DNA of 64,000 bases. Source: Molossus alvarezi (taxonomy: Eukaryota; Chordata; Mammalia; Chiroptera; Molossidae). Shown here piece after piece: positions 46,380-56,960 of the stretch. The notes below the pieces were generated by a model. The model made no database searches. It had not been told where the DNA came from and saw only the letters and a program-made list of their open reading frames with translations. Each line of letters opens with the position of its first letter. Positions within the stretch are counted from its first letter, which is position 1. A program made the position numbers and the translations under genes. Where the stretch lies: NCBI GenBank assembly GCA_037176705.1, contig CM073885.1:93124501-93188500 (forward strand), in the 5' to 3' direction.

Positions 46380-47015
46380 CAGAGCATGATCTATATTTAG
46401 AAGTTAGCAAAGTAAAACCATTAAATAATAACATTGCTCTCACATACACTGATTCAAAAATAAAATGTAAGTTAATACATTCTTCATAAGAACGACACTA
46501 TTTCACAGAAGGCCACTACCCGAGATTGCTAGTTGATTAAACCTCCAGCAAGACACATGTGTTGTCTAGTTCTATAATTACAGATTCTGTAGTAATAACT
46601 GCAATGCAGAATTACTGCTTGCACTTACCTCAGCACAAGAAGCCCTGTTGTTGTTTTATATCAGAACATTATGTTTCCTATTTTACTTTTCAATTTCCTG
46701 AATATATCAAGACAAATAAATGAATTTTAAAAATTGGCACCTGAGACTCCAATTTATATCACCTGAAATTACAGTGAGAAATGTAAAGAGTTTCCATGAA
46801 AACAAAGGCAAATTTATTTAGCACATCAGAAGTTAAAATTACAAAAGTGTTTTGTGCTGACATAAAACTCATCATTTTAAATATTTTATTTCTTTATTGG
46901 AATAATATATAACATTTGGGCACACTTACCTCCTTTCTATGTTATTGATTTTGTATGATATTTATAATGGAAAAAAAGTGTTTCTAGCTGGAATAAATAT
47001 AAATGGTAAACTCTG
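46380..47015. other. AT-rich non-coding, no recognised element
   Basis: Nothing recognised. Confidence 0.45.
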
Positions 47016-47027
47016 TATTACATTTTT

Positions 47028-47266
47028 GGTTGTTGCTGTTTATCCTCACCCAAGGATATTTTCTCCACTGATTTTTAGAGAGAGTGGAAGGGGCGGGGGG
47101 GTGGGGGGAGAGGTGAGAAACACATTGACTAGTTGTGCCCTGCACCCTGGCCAGGGCCTGGGATCAAACCTGCAATCCAGGTATGTACCCTTGACTAGGA
47201 ATCGAACCTCTGACTCTTCAGTGCGCCAGCCAATGCTCTAACCACTGAGAATACCAGCCAGGGCTA
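47028..47266 (-). mobile_element. Ves SINE with G-rich middle
   Basis: Minus-strand copy: stem-loop remnant TCCTCACCCAAGGA, a GGGGCGGGGGGGTGGGGGG tract (about 47090-47108), head CCACTGAGAATACCAGCCAGGGC. Probable TSD TATTMCATTTTT at 47016-47027 and 47267-47278 with one mismatch. Confidence 0.9.
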
Positions 47267-47518
47267 TATTCCATTTTTTTAATTTGCAAAAAAATATTGT
47301 GATAATATATGTTCTGAATCATAGTAACACAATTTTGCTTCCAAGGACATGAAGACTCGATAGTGACAAATTTTTATTTTCAAGTCACATGATAATAGAA
47401 TTCTTCCTAACACTTCAGTATCCTAGAGTAAAATAGCAAGGTGATAAGTGGTAATAATGTGTTCGGCTCATTTTACATATATTCAAAAATTAATTTGGAG
47501 ATATATTTCAGCTTTTCA

Positions 47519-47731
47519 ATTTTTTAAAATATTTTTTTTTATTGATTTCAGAGAGAGGAGGGGAGAGGGGCAGAGAAACAGAAACATGGATAAGGGAAAC
47601 AGCTGTCTTCTGCATGCCCCCTACTGGAGATCAAGCCCACAACAGGGGCATGGGCCCTGAGGGGAAATCAAGCTAGGGTACTCCTAGTGCCTGGGAGGAT
47701 GCTCAACCAACTGAGTCACACTGGCTGGAAG
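47519..47731 (-). mobile_element. Ves SINE, type A
   Basis: Minus-strand copy: TTTTTTTTATTGATTTCAGAG tail, CTTCTGCATGCCCCCTACTGG, head CAACCAACTGAGTCACACTGGCTGG. TSD TCAGCTTTTCA at 47508-47518 and 47732-47742. Confidence 0.92.
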
Positions 47732-47740
47732 TCAGCTTTT

Positions 47741-47766
47741 CATTTTGTTTTGTTTTGTTTTGTTTT
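47741..47766. repeat. (GTTTT)n
   Basis: Four to five GTTTT units directly after the right TSD of the neighbouring SINE. Confidence 0.9.
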
Positions 47767-47894
47767 TTAATTAGGACAAAGACAAACTCAAGATTAAATG
47801 TTATCAGTAGAGTGTTAGGAAATATAGACAACTTATCATATTCAAAGGCATTCACTGTGCAAAGTTTGAAACATTTTGGAGGTAACATGGTTTT

Positions 47895-47895
<1 letters not shown>

Positions 47896-47925
<30 letters not shown>

Positions 47926-48154
47926 TCCTCACCCGAGGACATTTTTCCATTTTTTGTACAGACAGAGTGGGAGGGAGAGAGAGGAAGAGAGAAACATCGA
48001 TGTGAAAGGGACACATCGAGTGGCTGCCACCCGCATGACCAACCAGGGCCGGGGACAAACTGCAACCGAGGTACGTGCCCTTAGCGGGAACCGAACCCAG
48101 GTCTCTCCAGACCGCAGGCCGATGCTCTAACCGCTGAGCCAAACTGGCCAGGGC
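47896..48154 (-). mobile_element. Ves SINE, type B, near consensus
   Basis: Minus-strand copy with (TTTA)n tail, stem-loop TCCTCACCCGAGGA (47926-47939), CpG-rich body and head GAGCCAAACTGGCCAGGGC. The perfect 18-bp TSD GGAGGTAACATGGTTTTA is at 47878-47895 and 48155-48172. Likely recent. Confidence 0.97.
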
Positions 48155-48172
48155 GGAGGTAACATGGTTTTA

Positions 48173-48649
48173 GAATTAGTTCCTAAACCTGTTAAGATAA
48201 GTTTAGATTAATGTATTTCTTAGATCTTTACAGTTCCAATTAGATTTTATAGATTTTATCCTTTGTGTCAATTAGCATAGGATAGACTAAGAAAACAACT
48301 AGGCCCAAATATGTGATAAATCAGAACAATGAAAAACCATTTATTTTTCCTGTCGTTCCTAAAATTTCCAAGTTTATAGGATATGGGGAATATCTCCTTC
48401 CCAAAATCATTAGAGAATCAAAACTGAGGGCAACTTTTCTAACTTCAGTATGTAGTTTCCAAGGTTGCCCTGGGGATAGTATTCTTGCTATTCAGTCAGA
48501 ATCAGAAATTAACATGGAGGAATACATTTAAGAGATTGGGTGGGTGTGAGGTTTATATTTCATAGAAGAGAATATGGTCACATGCACATATCTTTCTGAA
48601 AGACAAAATGGAAAATGTAATCTAGGAAAAAGAATATGATTTTTAGAAG
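48173..48649. other. Non-coding, no recognised element
   Basis: Nothing recognised. Confidence 0.45.
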
Positions 48650-49125
48650 ACTACAAATAGCCACCACCCAAGCTGGCCCCTCCATTCATGCACAGTATAC
48701 AATTTTCCCCATGGAGAACATACTGCTTCACAAGTGAGGCAACCTAATGACCCTCCAGTTCAGAAGTCTGCTCAGTCTGCCAGGTTTGAATTTGGTTCCT
48801 TGTATACTACTGACCTATGATTGGAAGACAAGTTATGGATACCGTTCCATCATGCTCAACATTAAGGCAAGGGCAGGATGGCTGTATGAAAACTCCTATT
48901 TTGGAAAAGGGAAAATGAGAAACACAACCACAGTCCCTAGCTCATGGCAGAACAAAACCCTGCAAGGCAGGCACTGTGAGAAAGCCCCTTCCCAGGGACC
49001 TGGGGAAAGTTTCTGATTATATGCAGATTTGGCTCTCTAGGGGGATATTCCCCTTTGGTATATGTATCCTGTGGTCCTTGGCTCTGTCCTTTGACAAGCC
49101 CTTCCTTTGTTTTATTTTTAAGGGG
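48650..49125. other. Unidentified GC-richer block
   Basis: About 475 bp from ACAAATAGCCACCACCCAAGC to CCTTCCTTTGTTTTATTTTTAAG with balanced base composition. Frames of 89 and 139 codons overlap it, neither with a recognisable product. It ends at an A/T-rich boundary like an inserted element. A decayed repeat or retrocopy is possible; the family is not recognised. Confidence 0.35.
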
Positions 49126-49194
49126 GGGGACACATATTTTATGAGGTTTATCAGTTCTGCATATATTTTTATTTGTACTGCATATATTTTTAAG

Positions 49195-49395
49195 TTAAAT
49201 TTATTTATTTATTTTTTTATTGATTTTAGAGAGAGAGAAAGGGAGAGAGAGATAGAAACATTGATGACAGAGAACATCGATTGGCCACCACCTGCATGCC
49301 CCCCATTCGGGATCTGGCCCACAACCTGGGCAAGTGCTCTGACCCGGAATCAAACTGGTGACCTCTTGGTGCATGGGTCAATGCTCAACCACTGA
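49195..49395 (-). mobile_element. Ves SINE, type A, head truncated
   Basis: Minus-strand copy with (TTTA) and TTTTTTTATTGATTTTAGAG tail. The head stops at CAACCACTGAG without the final GCCACACCGGCCAGGGC, so the 5' end is lost. No TSD found. Confidence 0.92.
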
Positions 49396-49932
49396 GATGA
49401 TCACATACTGCTCTTTCTCTCAATCTCTCTCATTGGTTGGGAGATGAGGACTTCTTTTTAACTTTTTATTTCAATACAATATCAGACTTACAGAAAAGTT
49501 GCACGAATAATGCTAAAATCCCTATATCCATATCATTGAAATTATCTAATTGTTAATACTTTCATAGGTGTGGTTCCTAAAGCAATACAATTCAATTAAA
49601 ACACGTATATGCTTCTAATAAATTTCATGCTCCAGTCACTTCTGGGTTCCAGTAAATGCTGCAAAGTTTTTTCCAAACCCTGGTTTTTGTCAGCTCTATT
49701 AAATTGACTTTATTTCTTTGTTCTTCCTCTTCCTCCACGTGTTTCTCTCTCTCTCTCTGTCTCTCCCTTCCTCCCTCACAAATCCCATAAGTCTACCTGA
49801 AACAGTACCAGTTAATGAGAACACAGCTCTGTTCAAGCTGATTTTTGCCCAAGCTGAGGCCCTTTGAATATACTATTTTAAGAACGATTTTGGTCCTCAG
49901 AGCTTGTTTCAGTATTTTTGTGTTTTTTAATT
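49396..49932. other. Non-coding, with CT repeat
   Basis: No gene is seen. A CT-rich run is at about 49744-49775. Confidence 0.45.
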
Positions 49933-49960
49933 TTATTTTAATCCTCACCACAGGACATGA

Positions 49961-50017
<57 letters not shown>

Positions 50018-50145
50018 GTTGCCTTCTGTATTTGCCCCCACTGGGGAACCCACAACCTAGGCATGTGCCCAGACCAGGAATTCAACTGACAACATTTTGG
50101 TGCATAGGACGATGCTCAACCAACTGAGTGACTCCAGCTGGACCC
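49933..50145 (-). mobile_element. Ves SINE with (GA)n expansion
   Basis: Minus-strand copy: tail and stem-loop remnant TCCTCACCACAGGA, an uninterrupted GA run (about 49964-50014), TTGCCCCCACTGGGG, and head CAACTGAGTGACTCCAGCTGG. Confidence 0.9.
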
Positions 50146-51604
50146 TTTTTTAGTTTTCTCTCTCCTTGTTCAGTGTTCAGAGCATTTGAGTTTTCCAATC
50201 TGGTAATGCTTTTAAACTGGTTTTCTCTATTCCCTTTAATCTCTGTTTAAAACCAGCTAATTCTTGCCTGAGCTCAGCTCTTTCTCATAATACATGTCTC
50301 CATGCAGCAAATCACAGTCACAGTCACACATTTATTAACATTTTGCTTTTTTTTCACCACGTCCCCAGGGCCACAGGTCCAGCAGGCACTTGTTCTACCT
50401 TTCAAGTAATTGCAGATAAAGTTTAAACTGTTTTGCCACTATAGAGCCCAAATCTCTCCTTTGCAACTCGCTTTATAGATTTCTCTCACCGTCTACTACA
50501 TTACTTCACTTTTTTAATTAGAGCAAAATTTATTACAAGACATTTTAATTTTTACAGCAATACTCCAGTTAAATATCATTTTTCTACTAGTTAGAGAGAG
50601 CTGGACTATAGACAATGGAACTAATTCAAGATAGTATTATTCTCATGCAACTATCTAGAAATGTTCCAAGTCAATAACCAAGCTGAGGGGGGTAGGATAG
50701 GGGTACTCTAGGAGTTTCTATTTAGGGAAGAAGGGAAGGGAAATACAAAAGTAATTTTTATAGGTTGGACCCTGAAATGTACACATTACTTTCTCTTAAA
50801 TTGCACCGGAGAATGCTTGATCATGTGGTTACAACCAATCTGCAGAGGAAGCTTAGAATATATTACCAGTTTTTTCACCCAGCAAAAAAAAAGTGCAGGT
50901 TGGCAGGTCTCTAATTCACTTCTGAATTTTTCCAAAGTGGTTGCATAACTCAAGAATATATGAAAATATAAAAGTAGGTAAGAGAAAAGAAAAGTAAAAC
51001 ATGTTCAAAGAATGGAGCAACAATCAGAACTTACAGTCATTTCATAATTTGCATTTTTTAACTTGAAAGGAAAGACATCTTCTTTCTTTATTCCCCTAGT
51101 CATGGTCCCTTTTGATAATGGTGATTATGAAGTTTATAATTAGGCTGTGAGGTTTTATATTCTGTATCATAATGTGCATTGGCCAAAATAAAGCCAGAAA
51201 ATAGAGTAAATTTTCAAGTTTCAATAATGCTCTAATTTCTGATCACTTTGTGACTTAGATATAATTATGTCAGTCAAAAGGCAATGTTACTTTCCTTTTA
51301 AAGAAAACAATATCTTTTAACAGTAGGGAGGATTTTCTGTGCCTACATGATTAATTTCTATTAAGGTTATCATGTTTATTTTTCTGATATAATTCAGGAT
51401 TTTGTTGTGGCAAGGGAAAGGAACATTGGACTGAAAAATAGATGCTCAACAACATATTGTTAATACTGAATCTGAAGCATATTGCATTATCTCTTTCTAG
51501 TCTATATGTCTGTAGCAAGGTGCTTGTAATATCTAAATTTGGTCAAGGACAATACATTATATTAGTGTGGAAGGGCACTCCATTTGTAAATAAAAATTAA
51601 ATAT
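50146..51604. other. Non-coding, no recognised element
   Basis: About 1.5 kb. No gene or named repeat is recognised. The part at 50320-50500 is less AT-rich and may be an ancient repeat. Confidence 0.4.
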
Positions 51605-51760
51605 AATATTTATTAAGCATGGATTTTGTTTCAGAATTCACCTGATTTAATCTTCACAACAACATAATGTAGATTCTATCATTATGCCTGTTTTATAAGT
51701 AAGAAGATTGAGGCTCAATAGTGTTATTACTTACCCAAGATTCAAAAACAAAGACAAAAA
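51605..51760 (-). mobile_element. MIR SINE relic
   Basis: Antisense MIR: CACCTGATTTAATCTTCACAACAACATAATGTAG, TTATGCCTGTTTTATAAGTAAGAAGATTGAGGCTCAATAG, ATTACTTACCCAAGATTC. Confidence 0.85.
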
Positions 51761-51844
51761 AGATAAAGGTATCCACAGAGATAGAATATGAGCACCCTTC
51801 TATCTCATCATAAAATGCAGTAAAAACTGCCAAATGTTTTTGTA

Positions 51845-52050
51845 GCATTTAATTAGTACTCACATGCTTCTAGAAGCTTTGCGTCTACTAACTCATGTAA
51901 TCACAACAATGGAACAGGCAGGTATCGGTTCACCACAGAAGAGGAAAATGAAGCACAGAAAGGTTACATCGATTACTCATGTCCACGCAGCCAGTAAGGA
52001 GGAGGGCCAGGCTTCATGCTCAGCTATTTGGCTCCAGGATCTGTGTATTT
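51845..52050 (-). mobile_element. MIR SINE relic
   Basis: Antisense MIR: GCGTCTACTAACTCATGTAATCACAACAATGG, AGAAGAGGAAAATGAAGCACAGAAAGGTTACATCG, CACGCAGCCAGTAAGGAGGAGGGCCAGGCTTCATGC, GGCTCCAGGATCTGTG. Well preserved for its age. Two MIRs in the same orientation lie 85 bp apart. Confidence 0.85.
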
Positions 52051-52646
52051 AATTACTTCTCTATGCTTTGCCTCTCACAATGCTCTATTCTTACCAAGAA
52101 GAGAGTTAATGAGAGGAATAAGTGACCTAGTGGCATCAAACAGGACAAAGTGTTGGCTTGCAATACATGTCTGTTAAACTGATTATACACTATTTCCTTT
52201 TGTTGAACTGCTGGTTACTAACTAAACACATAACATGATCCACCTGAAAAATACTGATTTATCTCTTGATATGCATATTTCCTATTGATCCAGGCCCTGA
52301 AATTATTTTGCTACAAATAATTAAAATTAATCAATTATAAAAATATAGCATTCCTTTCTATACACATGTATTCTGTATTTCAAACCAGGCATGACACAAC
52401 AATGTTATGTTATACACCCACCATGACGTTAGTTATGAATAATAGGATCATATCTCAAATCCTCAAACCAATGATACTTGGATATTTCTCTCATTCAACC
52501 AACATTACAGTGTAATAAATAGAACACTCTTGTAACTTCCAATTTAGTGACTGCAAAAGCACGGACACTTTGTTAAAACATTGAAAATAAGTTATTTTCT
52601 ACAATGAAAGTAAAGTTTAATTGTTAAAAGCAAGTCACTTGTGGAC
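52051..52646. other. AT-rich non-coding, no recognised element
   Basis: Nothing recognised. Confidence 0.45.
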
Positions 52647-52654
52647 AGTAATTT

Positions 52655-53856
52655 TTTTATTAATTAATTTATTTATTTTTGTTACAGATGTTACTCCTTT
52701 TTCCCCCACTGATTCCCCCCTCCCCCTCCCTCCCCGCCCTGTCCCCAGCTTTGTTGTCCATATCCATTATGCATGCATACATGTATATAAGTTCTGTGGT
52801 TTATCTCTTCCCTACCACCCCCTCTTCTGGGGATTGTCAGTCTGTACCCCCCTTCCATGTCTCTGGGACTACCTTATTCCACAGACTGTTATGTTCATTA
52901 TATTCTACAAATAAGTGAAATCATATGATACTTATCTTTCTATGTTTGGCTTGTTTCGCGTAGGATGATACTTTCCAGGTCCCTCTATGTTGTCTCAAAG
53001 GATAAAAACCTTTCTTTCTTACAGCTTCTTAGTACTCCATTGTGTATATGTACCACAGCTTTTTTTATCCATTCATTTACTGATGGACATTTGGGCTGTT
53101 TCCAGATCTTAGCTATTGTAAATAGTGCTGCTATGAACATAGGGGTACATATATTCTTTTGATTGGTATTTTAGGCTTCTTAGGATATATTCCTAGAAGT
53201 GGGATCACTGGGTCAAATGGAAGTTCCATTTTTAATTTTTTGAGGTAACACCATATTGTTTTCCATAGTGGCTGCACCAGTCTGCATTCCCACCAGCAGT
53301 GTACTAGAGTCCCCTTTTCTCCACACCCTCTCCAACACTTGTTGTTTGATGATTTGTTGATGGTGGCCATACTGACAGGTGTGAGGTGATACCACATTGT
53401 TGTTTTAATTTGCATCTCTCTGATGATTAGTGATGTTGAGCATTTCTTCATATGTCTCTTAGCCATTTGTATGTCCTGTTTGGAGAGGTGTCTATTTAGT
53501 TCCTCTGCCCATTTTTTAATTGGGTTTTTTGTCTTCCTTTTGTTGAGTTGTATGTGTACTCTATATATATTGGAAACTAACCCTTTATCTGATGTATCAT
53601 TGACAATTATGCTCTCCCATACAGTGGGTTGCCTTTCCATTTTGATGATTGTATCTTTTGCTGTGCAGAAGCTTTTTAGTTTGATGTAGTCCCATGTGTT
53701 CATTTTCTCCTTTGTTTCTGTTGTTTTAGGTGATGTATCAGTAAAAATTCTGCTGCGTATGATGTCTGAAATGTTGTTGCCTATAGTTTCTTCTAGGATT
53801 TTTATGGATTAATAAGTCACATTTAAGTCTTTTATCCATTTTGAGTTTATTCTGTG
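52655..53856 (-). mobile_element. LINE-1, 5'-truncated, fairly young, reverse strand
   Basis: Plus-strand order: T-rich tail, TTTTTGTTACAGATG, C-rich tract (about 52706-52745, the complement of the L1 3' UTR G-rich tract), ACAAATAAGTGAAATCATATG, then ORF2 text up to TTTATCCATTTTGAGTTTATTCTGTG. A possible short TSD AGTAATTT is at 52647-52654 and 53857-53864. Confidence 0.93.
53131..53703 (-). pseudogene. LINE-1 ORF2 C-terminal fragment
   Basis: A 190-codon open frame starting at an internal ATG. It encodes the L1 ORF2 tail, including the C-x3-C-x7-H-x4-C motif at residues 123, 127, 135 and 140. It lacks the endonuclease and reverse transcriptase domains. It closely resembles the fragment at 23618-24149, consistent with the same L1 lineage. 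Confidence 0.92.
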
Positions 53857-53940
53857 AGTAATTTAATTATAAAAAATATTTCAACTGATCTCATCCTATC
53901 TGGTTATAATGGTTCTGATATCAATACAAAACAAAAAAAT

Positions 53941-54152
53941 TGAGCCTGGCCAGTGTGGCTCAGTGGTTGAGCATCAACCCATGCACCAAGAGTTTGCAAC
54001 TTCGATTCCTGGTCAGGGTACATGTCCACTTTGTGGGCCTGATCCCCAGTAGGGAGCAAGCAGGTGGCAGCCAATCAATGTTCTCTCTCATCAATGTTTC
54101 TATCTTTCTCTCCCTCTCCCTTCCTCTCTCTCTAAAATCAATAAAGAAATTT
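53941..54152 (+). mobile_element. Ves SINE, type A
   Basis: TGAGCCTGGCCAGTGTGGCTCAG head, B box TTCGATTCCTGGTC, CT-rich middle, tail AAAATCAATAAAGAAATT. TSD AAAACAAAMAAAT with one mismatch at 53928-53940 and 54153-54165. Confidence 0.95.
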
Positions 54153-54165
54153 AAAACAAACAAAT

Positions 54166-55954
54166 AGAAAATTAAAATGATGGCAATAAATGCATGCATT
54201 ACAATTTGTAGGGCTTAAACCAATTATTCTTTACCTGCATGATTTGATTTTTTACCTTTTTCGGTTTCACAGGTTATGTTACCATTTTTCCACACCAGAT
54301 GTTGTAAATACAAGTATGACGATCAATCAGAATACTCACTGTGAGTGCTGAGTAGCTGCCCTTGGTCAAGCCCATGTGTGAAGACTCTGCTGCGGCTGAT
54401 CCTAAAGGAGCAGCATTGCTACAATGTCAGGTCTGAACTCTGGTGACTCCCAGACTCCCACTTGTCCACCCTTAGCTTCAGATTTATTCTCACTGAGAAC
54501 CATCTGAGAACATATGCAGATGCTCCATGCTAAGGCCATCAGTCCTGCCTCTGCTCAACAGCATACTTCTCCTCATTGACTGTCTTTCCTCAGTCCTGCT
54601 ATAGGTTTGGGACACTGAGAAGGAGTTAACTAAAGATGTGACCTGAAGACACAATACCTCTAGGGTTCCAGTGGACTGGAAACATTATTCCTAAAAGCAC
54701 AGAAAGAATGCTCTCTGGAAAGAGAAATAAACTTTAGTATAACTGATAGAGGTAACTAAGCATCAATACCCCAGCAATGAGCTCTGTCAGACATTGTCCT
54801 CTAAATTCAAAACTCACAGCACCAGAATATAAATGTGTTCCCTAAAAGCAAGTGGTGGCGTACCCCATTTACTTCTCCATTAATATATATCCAAATTTTC
54901 CAAAAAGTATTTATGAATAAATATTACCTCCTCATTCTACAGTTAGAGAAACAGACATTGATGGATTAAGCAGATGACATCACTAGTTAAACAAGTGAAA
55001 GATTTTTTCCTAAGGCCAGAGATGTACCATAAAACTAGAAAACATTTAAGTGAAGTGAAGTGAAAAAATTAAGCAAATTCATTATTTTTGTTTCCCCAAG
55101 ATGTCAGTTACCAAAATGAGGTGGGGATGGGTGTCCGAGTGCCTTACTCAGGTCTTCTGCTACTGACAGTCATTATAAATGCCTTAGCTCCCTCATTAAT
55201 GGGTACTAACTAACATTAACGTAAGGCATTCCCTAATGAGTGTGACAGGCAACATGAGTGGACAGAAATGGATCCACACCAAAGCCTCATATAGTGCTGA
55301 CGACTAAAGGCCACTAACACATATAAAAGTGTCTACTCCCTAAATCTAACCTAGAAGCTGTATTTGGTTAGAGTCTATTCTTGTTATGCGTTGTCACCTT
55401 TAAGTGGATTTAAAACCAAGTGATATTTGGAAACAAATCAGAACTTTATCTGAAGAGAATAAAACATTTAAATATGTACTCTTTTGTTCTCATGATATTT
55501 CCCTGAGGGGGAAAAAAAAAACAACCTTCCTCTTAAAACATAATTTGAAGAGTAGGTTGAGAAATGGTTAATGATTATTTATTTCTTATCTGTTTATCGC
55601 ATCTAATGATCTAATGACAATGACAAAGACTTAGTTCAAAAAATTTAACATAATGTGTTGATTCATTTTTTTTTTTTTTACTATGTCTTGAATAATTGTA
55701 AATGAGTTCTGAAAGAAGACTGGTGTGCGTCTTTCTGTTAACACACTTTTCTTGACTCTCATTCTCGGAGATAACATTTTCCAGTTCATTCCAAGCTTTC
55801 CATAGTCACTCCTCTTAAGGTCAAGAAAAGGACACAATAATGAGAAACTGGAACCAACAGGAGCTAATGGAAGGAGCAGTTCATAAAAAAACTGCAATGG
55901 CACTTCCACCAGACAGCAAAGGAATGCAGCGTTTTCACTGAGTGCTACCTGACA
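54166..55954. other. Repeat-poor non-coding sequence
   Basis: No gene or transposable element is recognised. A T run is at about 55667-55679. The stretch 55120-55320 has mixed composition and TAAT cores. Probably unique host DNA. Confidence 0.5.
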
Positions 55955-56160
55955 GATTCAATAATCAAGGGAGAACCTTAATTGATGACACTTCATTAGC
56001 ATAATGAGTCGAAGCTGGGAAGAGAGAGTCCCTTATTAATTAATCAAGCAAAGCACGAACTGCTTCAGTCTCCTACACTCTGCCATTTTCCATTAATCAA
56101 GAAAATGTGAATTAAACTCATTTGAAATCCCGGCATGTGGATTATCATTCCAAGGAAGAG
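55955..56160. promoter_or_regulatory. TAAT-rich cluster, candidate conserved regulatory element
   Basis: The octamer TAATCAAG occurs three times (55962-55969, 56041-56048, 56094-56101). Other TAAT/ATTA cores are at about 55978-55982, 55995-56004, 56034-56042, 56110-56115 and 56140-56144. Such density of homeodomain-type cores in otherwise balanced, repeat-free sequence is typical of vertebrate developmental enhancers. That function is inference; AT-rich chance clustering is the alternative. Confidence 0.35.
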
Positions 56161-56799
56161 CAATGGCAAAAAGATTTGTGCAGTTGCACACATCTGCTCT
56201 GGACTCACGTGGGCCTTGAATTTGGGTCTGCAAGGCTGAAACCATGCACAGAGGATACAGAGTAAGTGGTTCTATAAAACCTGTAAATCACCATCTCATT
56301 AGGAAAGTAAACAAAGCCCCATCAACCTCACTAGGAAAAAGAGAAAAAGAAAGAAATGAACTTTGCCATTCCTTCACCTATTGCCCAAGACCTCTGTTGC
56401 ATGAAATATTATAAAATGTATATGTATACAAAATCTTTGCAATAATCTGTTAATATCCATATCTGATTATGGGTTCACTATTTCTGGCTCTTAATATTCC
56501 ATTAGGTCATGAGAGAAATGATTACTGGTGGTGGACCCTGGTACAAAGAAGTCATATACCCTAGGTCCCCAACTAACCACAGGCACAGGTGTTGAGAATC
56601 AATGCTAATGAGGTTAACAAGCCAAGATCAAAACTGTGGACTCCCTATAGCAGAATCAACTTGAAGAGAGACTAAAACCATGACTCTATTATTGTAAGGT
56701 CACTTCCCTGTGATGTCTCTTATAATCTTCAGGTGAGAGGTGGCTGTCAACACATTAATAAGCTAAAGAGAGTTAGCATAGAGTTTTGAAAATATATCA
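56161..56799. other. Repeat-poor non-coding sequence
   Basis: Nothing recognised. Confidence 0.45.
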
Positions 56800-56960
56800 T
56801 AGGAGAGGAAGACTATAGACTTGGATTTTAGATCTAGTTTTGACAACCATGAATAAGTCACATGGCTTAGTTCAGCTCCATGATGAGTAGATTTAGTTTA
56901 CTCCTATATCATAAGGAGACTGAACTAGAGGAACTCTTAATTCTGGGTTTTATAGTCTAA
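56800..56960 (+). mobile_element. MIR SINE relic
   Basis: GGAAGACTATAGACTTGGATTTTAGATCTAGTTTTGACAACC, ATGAATAAGTCACATGGCTTAGTTCAG, CTGAACTAGAGGAACTCTTAATTCTGGGTTTTATAGTC. It resembles the MIR variant at 15868-16050. Confidence 0.7.

Noticed and set aside
2696..48154. CRISPR-like array from repeated similar units
   Set aside because: The repeated units are dispersed SINEs in both orientations with TSDs, not regularly spaced direct repeats.
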